From Roseivivax isoporae LMG 25204 (GTDB taxonomy: Bacteria > Pseudomonadota > Alphaproteobacteria > Rhodobacterales > Rhodobacteraceae), in assembly GCF_000521865.1 (NCBI RefSeq), contig NZ_JAME01000003.1, forward strand, positions 1 through 64,000: a stretch of 64,000 nucleotides of DNA. The letters are read 5' to 3'. A program made the position numbers and the translations under genes. The notes below the pieces were generated by a model that searched no databases, had not been told where the DNA came from, and was given only the letters and a program-made list of their open reading frames with translations. This document shows positions 31,701 to 39,200 of this stretch, piece after piece; the first letter of the stretch is position 1, and every line of letters starts with the position of its first letter.

Positions 31701-34700
31701 CTCGCGGACGATGCCTACACCCTCGCCCCGGAACGTGGGCGCGAGGGATATGACCTTCTGATCCAGGACCTTCTGTCCCGGGGCGTGGTGCCCACCCGCA
31801 TCGGCCACTTCTGGCCGGTGACCGAGGGCACGGACCATCGGCCGGGGTCGAGCTTCTTTCACAGGCTGCAGGAACAGGGCTTCTACGCGCTCCTCTTCCT
31901 CGCGCAGGCCATCGCCGACGAGACGCTGCCGCGCCCGATCCACGTCACCGTCTTCACCAACGGCGCCGCGCGCCTGCGCGACGAGGCGCTGCCCCATCCC
32001 GAGAAGGCGACGATCGCCGGCCCCGCTCGGGTGATCCCGCGCGAGCTGCCGGGCGTCACCGTGTCGACCTGCGACCTCGTTCTGCCCCGGCGCACGACGG
32101 GCCTTTTCGCCCGCCGCGACGACCGCGCCCGCGCGCCGCTCGACGAGGCGGTGCTCGAGGAACTGATGTCGGAACCGGGCGACCGCATCGTCGCACTGCG
32201 CGGCGGCCGCCGCCACGAATGCACCATGGTGCCCCGCCCGTTGCGCGAGGCGCCGCTGCCCGAGGCGCGGACGATCCTGATCACCGGCGGCTTCGGGGGG
32301 ATCGGTCTCACGCTTGCCCGCGCCTTCGCCGCCAGGGGCGCGAACCTCGTGCTCGTGGCCCGCGGTGCGCTCCCAGACCGCGCCGATTGGGACCTCTATC
32401 TGCGCCGCCATGCGCCGCAGGACCGCGTCGCGCGGCGCATCCGCGCGGTGCAGGCGCTCGAGGCGACGGGCGCCGCTGTCCTCTGCGTCGCCGCCGACGT
32501 CTGCAACGCGGACGAGATGCGTGCGGCCGTGGCCGAGGCCGAGGCCCGTTTCGGCCCGGTCGAGGCGGTCATCCACGGGGCGGGCCTCATTGCCGACGCG
32601 CCGCTCCTCGCCAAGACGTCCGCCAGCGTCGAGGACGTCTTCACCCCCAAGATCCACGGGACCCACGTGCTCGACCGGCTGTTCCCGGACGGAACGCTCA
32701 GGTGGATGGCGCTCTTCGCCTCGTCCTCGACGGTGACCGCGCCGGTGGGACAGGTCGATTACGTCGCCGCCAACGAATATCTCAACGCCTTCGCCCGGGC
32801 GCGGGCCGGCGGGACCACGCGCGTCGTCGCGATCAACTGGGGCATCTGGAGCGAGGTCGGCATGGCGGCCGAGGCCGTGGCGGCCCGCACCGGCGACGTG
32901 CCGGACTTGCCGGTGACGGAGGCCGCGCCGCCGATGCTCGACACCGCGAGCTTCGATGCACGGGGCCGGCGCGTCTTTGCCGCGCGCTATTCGGCGTCCG
33001 ACTGGTTCATCGACGAGCACCGGACCGCCGCGGGCGATGCGCTCCTGCCCGGCACCGGCTACCTGACGCTCGCCGCGCACGCCTTGCTCGCTCAGGGCGA
33101 GGGCGACAGTTTCGAGCTGCGCGACCTGACCTTCCTGCGCCCGCTGTCGGTGCCCGAGGGCGGAGCCCGCGACGTGCGCGTGCGCCTGACCCGCGACGAG
33201 GCCGGCTACGGCTTCGAGGTGCTCGCGGATGCGCGCGCCGGGGGGCGGTCGGGCTTCGCGCTCTGCGCGCAGGGAGCGCTCCGCCTCGCGCCGCTCGCGC
33301 CGCCGCGCAGGCTGGACCTCGCGGCGATCCGCGACCGGTGCGGCGCCCCGCAGGCCGCCTCGGACGGGCGCAAGCTGCGCACGGGGCAGGAGGTGCACCT
33401 GCGGTTCGGGCCCCGCTGGCGCGTGCTCGACACCCGCGCGCTCGGACGGGACGAGGGCCTGGCCGAGCTGTCCCTGCCGCTCGAGGCGCAGGGCGATGCG
33501 GGTTTCATGCTGCACCCGGCGCTCCTCGACATCGCCACCGGCTGGGCGATGGACCTGATCGCGGGCTACCGGCCGAGCCATCTCTGGGTGCCCGTGTCCT
33601 ATGCACGCGTCCGCGTGCACGCGCCTCTCGGCGCGCGCGTGGTCAGCTGGGTCCGGAATGCCGCCGAGAACCGCGCCGACGGCGAGGCGGCGGTGTTCGA
33701 CGTCACGCTTGCCGACCCCTCCGGCACCGTGCTGGTCGAGGTCGAGGGCTTCACCATCCGCCGCCTCTCCGGCCCGGCGACGCTCGCGCAGGCGCCGCGC
33801 CTCTCCGCCGCCGAGGTCGAGACCGACGCCCCGGCGCACGCCGCGCCCCTGTCGCCCGCCGAGGAGCGGCTCGCGCACAACCTCTCGCAAGGCATCCGGC
33901 CGGCGGAGGGCGTCGACGCCTTCGCCCGCGCCATGGCGGCGGGTCCCGCCGACCTCGTCGTGTCGTCCATGGACCTGCCCGCGCTCGTTGCGCAGGCGGG
34001 TGCCGTGTCGGCCGCCCCGGGCGAGGGCCAGCGGTTCGACCGACCCGATCTCGACGGCGACTACGTCGCGCCCGAGACCGATATCGAGCGCACGCTTGCG
34101 GGCTTCTGGCAGGACCTCCTCGGCGTCTCGCGCGCAGGTGTCGAGGACAGCTTCTTCGACCTCGGCGGCCACAGCCTGATCGCGGTGCGGCTCTTCGCCA
34201 TGGTGCGCAAGGCCTACCGGGTGGAGTTCCCCATCTCCGTCCTCTTCGAGGCGCCGACCATCCGCAAATGCGCGGCGCTCATCGCCGAGCGCACCGGGGC
34301 GGTGGATGCCTCGGGCGCGCCCGCCCCCGCCCGGACCCGGCCCGAGCGGCGCTTCAAGCACCTCGTCGCCATGCACGACGGCGAGGGCGGGCCGAGGGCG
34401 CCGTTCTTCCTCGTCGCCGGCATGTTCGGCAACGTCCTGAACCTGCGCCACCTCGCCCATCTCCTCGGGACCGACCGCCCGTTCTACGGGCTGCAGGCCA
34501 GGGGGCTCTACGGTGACGAGGCGCCGCACGCGACGCTGCCCGAGGCGGCCGCCGACTACGTGGCCGAGATGAAGCAGGTCCAGCCGGACGGCCCCTACTT
34601 CGTCGGCGGCTTCTCGGGCGGCGGGATCACGGCGTTCGAGATCGCCCGCCAGCTCGAGGCGATGGGCGACAGCGTCGCGCTGGTGGTTCTGCTCGACACG

Positions 34701-35219
34701 CCGCTGCCGCAGCGTGCGCCGCTCCTCTGGCAGGACCGCGCCATGATCCAGCTGCACGAGCTGCGCCGCAAGGGCGTGGGCTACCCCTTCGTCTGGGCCG
34801 CAAACCGCGTCCGGTGGGAGATCGCGCGCCGGCGCGGCACCGCGCGGACCGACGCCGCCGCAGCCTTCCACAATGCCGAGATCGAGGCGGCCTTCCTCGG
34901 CGCGGTGGCGGCCTACCGCGTCGCGCCGTGGGGCGGGCGGCTCGTCCTCTTCCGGCCGCCGCAGCAGGCGCAGTGGCGTGTCGCGGGCGGCCGCACGGTG
35001 GACAGCCAGCGCGCCTACCTCCTGCCGGACAACGGCTGGGGCGCCTTCGTTCCGGGTGTAGAGGTGCACGAGGTGCCGGGCGACCACGATTCCATGGTGC
35101 TCGAACCGAACGTGCGGGTGCTGGCGCAGAAGATGCGCGCCGTCCTCGCGCGGGCCGAGGCTGCGGCGGGTGACCGCGGCACCGTCGTCGATTTCCGACC
35201 GATCCAGGCCGCCGAATGA
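28779..35219 (+). CDS. Type I polyketide synthase, KS-AT-KR(DH inserted)-ACP-TE
   Basis: 2146 residues. The ketosynthase (about 10-435) has the triad Cys186 (TACSTS), His322 (ECHGTG) and His362 (NIGHLD). The acyltransferase (about 530-840) has Ser634 (GHSMG). The ketoreductase structural half and core (about 880-1375) have TGGFGGIG at ~1169 and Tyr1328. The dehydratase (about 1395-1680) has His1414 (EHRTAAG) and Asp1584 (HPALLD). A ketoreductase-type tail (about 1690-1740, GIRPAEGVDAFARAMAAG) follows, so the DH appears inserted into the KR. ACP Ser1799 (GGHSL) and thioesterase Ser1946 (GFSGGG)/His2103 (GDHDS) complete it. It makes one extension with reduction and dehydration, then release. 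It is coupled by ATGA to a glycosyltransferase and then an NRPS-like gene. No enoylreductase is seen. The product is unknown. Confidence 0.9.
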   Translation: MTEPTSPPAGHENDIAIVGMAAHLPGAASIAAYWRNLRDGVSSIRRLTEDELIAAGESPGLIRHKNYVPYAAPLDGFETFDADFFGFSPKEAAVMDPQHRQFLETVWEAMETAGHVPERFAGQVGVFAGCGMGSYFYFNVCSNPDLVDQTGMFLLRHTGNDKDFMTTRASHVFDLHGPSVNLQTACSTSLVATHYACQSLLLGECDMAIAGGATIELPANRGYLYRENEILSPDGACHAFDHRARGTVFGSGAGAVVLRQLADAIADGDHVWAVIRGTAVNNDGAAKAGYLAPSVDGQARAVAEALAVAGVTADTVSYVECHGTGTYLGDPIEVAALTQAFRQTSDAVGQCRIGSVKTNIGHLDTAAGVASLIKTALALHNRQIPPSLGFEAPNPAIAFDGSPFRVAATLTDWQPAAGVRRAGVNSLGVGGTNAHAVLEEAPPRAPSGAPAFPFQVLTLSGRSRAALDANAQRLSAHLACHEDQPLADIAWTLKEGRRGFEKRRVLVAESHTDAIRLLDGNQPRRMHDHTALQDPDVVFLFPGGGAQYPGMARDLYETEPVFADWMDRGLDHLGTLTGEDLRATLFPSEDNRLAAEQRMRRPSVQLPLIMIVEYALARLWQSWGVEPAALAGHSMGENTAACVAGVMSFEDCIGLVHLRGRLFDTVPAGGMLSVALPADRLRPYLGQDLDLGAENGPGLSVASGPSEALEALEARLAADGIDCQRIAIDIAAHGRMLDPILEDFRNHLRTITLSPPRIPLTSNRTGTWMTDAQATSPDYWVEHLRHTVHFADCVGTLARDNRIYLEVGPGKALSALARQHGDVPANAVLSSLRHPEEEIADDRYFLEIIGRLWALGFEADWAQVWGEGRRNRVVLPTYAFQRSPYFIEPGTQAAQAAPDFLPRLDDVARWGWEPRWRPRAAPVEVDVRHDLAAAEPQTWLLLADDSGLAAAAAARLRAAGHHVVEVRPGDMFARLADDAYTLAPERGREGYDLLIQDLLSRGVVPTRIGHFWPVTEGTDHRPGSSFFHRLQEQGFYALLFLAQAIADETLPRPIHVTVFTNGAARLRDEALPHPEKATIAGPARVIPRELPGVTVSTCDLVLPRRTTGLFARRDDRARAPLDEAVLEELMSEPGDRIVALRGGRRHECTMVPRPLREAPLPEARTILITGGFGGIGLTLARAFAARGANLVLVARGALPDRADWDLYLRRHAPQDRVARRIRAVQALEATGAAVLCVAADVCNADEMRAAVAEAEARFGPVEAVIHGAGLIADAPLLAKTSASVEDVFTPKIHGTHVLDRLFPDGTLRWMALFASSSTVTAPVGQVDYVAANEYLNAFARARAGGTTRVVAINWGIWSEVGMAAEAVAARTGDVPDLPVTEAAPPMLDTASFDARGRRVFAARYSASDWFIDEHRTAAGDALLPGTGYLTLAAHALLAQGEGDSFELRDLTFLRPLSVPEGGARDVRVRLTRDEAGYGFEVLADARAGGRSGFALCAQGALRLAPLAPPRRLDLAAIRDRCGAPQAASDGRKLRTGQEVHLRFGPRWRVLDTRALGRDEGLAELSLPLEAQGDAGFMLHPALLDIATGWAMDLIAGYRPSHLWVPVSYARVRVHAPLGARVVSWVRNAAENRADGEAAVFDVTLADPSGTVLVEVEGFTIRRLSGPATLAQAPRLSAAEVETDAPAHAAPLSPAEERLAHNLSQGIRPAEGVDAFARAMAAGPADLVVSSMDLPALVAQAGAVSAAPGEGQRFDRPDLDGDYVAPETDIERTLAGFWQDLLGVSRAGVEDSFFDLGGHSLIAVRLFAMVRKAYRVEFPISVLFEAPTIRKCAALIAERTGAVDASGAPAPARTRPERRFKHLVAMHDGEGGPRAPFFLVAGMFGNVLNLRHLAHLLGTDRPFYGLQARGLYGDEAPHATLPEAAADYVAEMKQVQPDGPYFVGGFSGGGITAFEIARQLEAMGDSVALVVLLDTPLPQRAPLLWQDRAMIQLHELRRKGVGYPFVWAANRVRWEIARRRGTARTDAAAAFHNAEIEAAFLGAVAAYRVAPWGGRLVLFRPPQQAQWRVAGGRTVDSQRAYLLPDNGWGAFVPGVEVHEVPGDHDSMVLEPNVRVLAQKMRAVLARAEAAAGDRGTVVDFRPIQAAE

Positions 35220-36241
35220 GCACCCCGCGCCTCCTGACCGTCATCCTGAACTGGCGCACGCCCGAGATGACGCTGCGCGCCGCCGAGGCCGCGGCGTGCG
35301 CCCTCGATGGTCTCGACGGCGAGATCGTGATCGTCGACAACTGCTCGGGCGACGGGTCGGAGGAGAAGCTGCGCGCGGGCGTCGCCGAGGCGCGCTGGGC
35401 GCGCGACCTGCCGGTCCGGGTAATCCAGAGCGGGCGCAACGGCGGCTTCGGCGCGGGCAACAATGCCGGCATCCGCGCGGGCCGCAGCGACGGTGTGCGG
35501 CCCGACTACGTCTACATCCTGAACTCGGACGCCTTTCCGGATCCCTCGGCCATCGCCGTGCTGCTGCACCACCTCGAATCCCACCCCTGGGTCGGCATCG
35601 CGGGAAGCTTCATCTACGGCGAGGACGGCATTCCGCACGCCACGGCGTTCCGGTTTCCGTCCATCGCCTCGGAATTCGAGGGCGCGGCACGGATCGGGCT
35701 GGTGTCGAAGCTCATGCCCGACGCGCGTGTGTCGCTCGGCGTGCCGAACGCCACCCGGAAGGTCGACTGGCTGGCCGGTGCCTCGATGCTCATGCGGATG
35801 GACATCCTCGACCGGAGCGGGCTCTTCGACGAGGCGTTCTTTCTCTACTTCGAGGAAACCGAACTCTGCCGACGCGTGGCCGCGCTCGGCGCCGAGGTGC
35901 ACTACGTCCTCGAGAGCCGCGTGATGCACCTTGGCTCCGTGTCGACGGGGATGAGGACCTGGGTGCGCGTCCCGGAATACTGGTACGACAGCCGCTGGCA
36001 CTACTTCACCAAGACCCGCGGGCGCGCCTATGCCGCCTGCGCCACGCTCGCCCACCTCGCGGGCGGCGTGCTCTGCCGGCTGAAGCTCGGACTGCTGCGG
36101 CGGCCGCGGGTGGATCCCCGGCGCTTCCTGCGCACGCTCGCCGCACATGACGCGCGCGCGCTCCTGTCCCGGGCGCACCGGCCCGGCTCACACCCATCGC
36201 GGCGCCCGCTCGGCGCGCCGAACGCCGAGGACCGCAGATGA
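35216..36241 (+). CDS. Glycosyltransferase family 2, rhamnosyltransferase-like
   Basis: 341 residues. The GT-A fold starts LLTVILNWRTPEMTLRAAEA and includes IVIVDNCSGDGSEE, SGRNGGFGAGNNAGIRAGR, the donor motif ILNSDAFPD and the acceptor-side block FYFEETELCRR-like (FLYFEETELCRRVAALG). These blocks are typical of rhamnosyl/galactofuranosyl GT2 enzymes. The ATG overlaps the PKS stop and the stop overlaps the NRPS start, each as ATGA, so all three are translationally coupled. This argues that the enzyme glycosylates the PKS/NRPS product, or links it to a glycan. The last ~30 residues are a basic Arg/Pro-rich tail. The exact sugar is unknown. Confidence 0.88.
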   Translation: MSTPRLLTVILNWRTPEMTLRAAEAAACALDGLDGEIVIVDNCSGDGSEEKLRAGVAEARWARDLPVRVIQSGRNGGFGAGNNAGIRAGRSDGVRPDYVYILNSDAFPDPSAIAVLLHHLESHPWVGIAGSFIYGEDGIPHATAFRFPSIASEFEGAARIGLVSKLMPDARVSLGVPNATRKVDWLAGASMLMRMDILDRSGLFDEAFFLYFEETELCRRVAALGAEVHYVLESRVMHLGSVSTGMRTWVRVPEYWYDSRWHYFTKTRGRAYAACATLAHLAGGVLCRLKLGLLRRPRVDPRRFLRTLAAHDARALLSRAHRPGSHPSRRPLGAPNAEDRR

Positions 36242-39200
36242 CCGCCTTTACCGCCGTGCTGATGGGCAACGACACGCTGACGCTCGAATGCGGCAGGAAG
36301 CTCCTCGCGCGCGGTCACCGCATCGCCTGCGTCGTGACGCGGTCCGGGCCGGTCGTGGACTGGGCGCGCGGGCACGGGCTGGCCGTGGAGTCGCCGGGCG
36401 CCGGGCTCGAGACGCGGCTGCCGCCCTTCGAATGGCTGCTGAGCGTGGCGAACCTCGACCTCGTCCCGGACGACGTGCTGGTGCTGGCGGGCAAGGGCGC
36501 GGTCAACTTCCACGACGGCCCGCTGCCGCGGCATGCGGGGCTGAACGCGCCGGTCTGGGCCATCGCCGCGGGCGACACCCGGCACGGCATCACCTGGCAC
36601 CGCATCGCCGGCGGCGTCGACGAGGGGGACATCCTCGTCGCGCGGGCGGTGGACATCGGCCCCGCCGACACCGCGCTCACGCTCAACATGAAATGTTTCG
36701 AGGCCGCGCTCGAAAGCTTCGACGCGCTTGTGGCGGAACTCGAGCGCGGCGCGCCCGACGCGATGCCGCAGGACCTGTCGCGGCGCAGCTACCACGCGCG
36801 CGCCGACCGGCCGGCGGGGCAGGGCGTGCTCGATCCCGCCGAGGATGCTGCGGCGCTCGAACGGCTGTGCCGGGCGCTCGACCATGGCGGCTACTGGAAC
36901 CCGCTCTGCGTGCCGAAGCTGCGGGCGGGCGATGCGGTCCTCGCCGTCACGGAGGCGCGCCTCGCCCACGGGGCCGGGGCGCCCGGCACGATCCTACGCC
37001 ACGAGGATGGCCGCGCCGTCATCGCCTGCGGCTCGGGCGCGCTGGCGGCGCGTGTCGCCACGCTCGAGGGCGTGGCCTGCGATGCGCGCGAGGCGCTGCC
37101 GGCCGGGTCCGTGATCGGTCGCCCGCACGCGGCCGAGGCCGATGTCGCGCGGCATGACGGCTTCTGGCGCGCAAGGCTCGCCGCGGCGCGCCCCGCGCTG
37201 CTGCCCGGGGCGGCATCTGGCGCGGGCGCCGTCGAGACGCTCGAGGCGGCCGGCATCGATCCCGACGCGCTGGCCGCGCTGGCGTTGCGGCTGTCCGAAG
37301 CGTCCGAGGTCACGATGGCCTGGCGGCACGGGGACATCGCGGACCTCGCCGCGGGAGGCCTCGTCGCGCCCTGGGTGCCGCTGACGGTGGCGGCCGCGCC
37401 GACCCGCGCCGCCCTTGCCGCGGACCTTGCCGACGCGGCGTCGCGCCTGCGTGGCCGGTCGGGCTTTGCCCGCGACCTCCTCATGCGCGACACGGACCTG
37501 CCGCGGGCGGTGCCGGATCTCGCGCTGTCCGAGGCTGCCGGTCCCGTTCCCGGCGCTGCGCTGACGCTCGAGACGCGCGAAGCGGGCACGATCCTGCACG
37601 TGGACACCGCCCGCATCGGTCCCGATCTTGCCCGGCTCCTGCGCGACCGCATGCGTGCCCTCTCGGACGCCGCGCCCGACGCCGCGCTCGCGGACCTGCC
37701 GCCGATGCCCGAGGCCGAGCATGCTCTGGTCGTCGATCGCTGGAACGACACCGCGGCCGAGGTCGCGCCCGCCACGATCCACGAACTGTTCGAGGCGCAG
37801 GTGCGGCGCACCCCCGGCGCCCCGGCGCTCGTCTTCGAGGACCATGGTCTCAGCTATGCCGAGCTCGACGCTCGGGCCACGCGGGCGGCGCATGTCCTGC
37901 GGGAGATGGGGGTCGGTCCGGGCGTGGTGGTGGGCCTCGCCTGCGCGCGCTCGCACGACCTCGTGACCGGGGCCTACGCGATCCTGAAGGCGGGCGGCGC
38001 CTACCTGCCGCTCGATCCGGCCTATCCGGCCGAGCGGCTCGCGCATTACATCGCCGACAGCGGCACGCGGGTGATCGTCACGCAATCGGCCCTCGCCGGG
38101 GCGCTGCCGGAGACGGAGGCGGCGCTTCTCAGGATGGATGCCGACCCGCGCCTCGCATCGGCGCCGGACACGCCGCTCGGCCCCACCTCGGGGCCGGAGG
38201 ACCTCGCCTACCTGATCTACACGTCCGGATCGACCGGCACGCCCAAGGGGGTGATGGTCGAGCACGGCACCGTCGCGAACTTCTACGCCGGCATGGACGC
38301 GCATGTGCCCGACCCGGGCGGCACGTGGCTTGCCGTCACCTCGCTCAGCTTCGACATCTCGGTGCTTGAGATCTTCTACGCCACGGCGCGCGGCTACAAG
38401 GTCGTGCTGACCTCGGACGCGGACCGCGGCATGATCTCGAGGGGTCCGCTCGGTGCGGGCGGGGCGATGGACTTCTCGCTCTATTACTGGGGCAACGACG
38501 ACGGCGTCGGCCCGGACAAGTACCGCACTCTGCTCGAGGGGGCAAAATTCGCCGATGCCAACGGCTTCTGCGCGGTCTGGACGCCCGAGCGGCATTTCCA
38601 TGCCTTCGGGGGCCCCTATCCGAACCCGTCGGTGACCGGCGCGGCGGTGGCCGCGCTGACCAGCCGGATCGGAGTGCGTGCGGGGTCCTGCGTCGCGCCG
38701 CTGCACCATCCCGCCCGCATCGCCGAGGAATGGGCCGTCATCGACAACCTCACCGACGGGCGCGCGGGCCTCGCCATCGCGTCGGGCTGGCAGCCCGACG
38801 ATTTCGTCCTGCGCCCCGAGAACACGCCCCCCGACAACAAGCGCGCCATGATCGACGCCATCGGCACGTTGCGCCGCCTCTGGCGCGGCGAGGCGGTGGC
38901 GTTCCCCCGCAAGGACGGCTCCATGCACGAGGTCGTCACCCAGCCGCGCCCCGTCTCGCGCGACCTGCCGGTCTGGGTCACCACCGCCGGCAATCCCGAG
39001 ACCTGGGCCGAGGCCGGACGGCTCGGGGCGAACGTCCTGACCCACCTTCTCGGCCAGTCGATGCAGGAGGTGGGCGACAAGATCGCGATCTACCACGCCG
39101 CGCTGCGCGAGGCGGGACACGATCCCGAACGCTTCACCGTGACGCTGATGCTGCACACCTTCATCGCGGCGACGCGGGAGGAGGCGCGCGAGATCGCGCG

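Noticed and set aside
28746-35087. A 2113-codon open frame on the minus strand opposite the PKS gene
   Set aside because: It mirrors the PKS reading frame in GC-rich DNA; the translation is low-complexity Arg/Gly/His-rich, while the plus strand has full PKS domains and catalytic residues.
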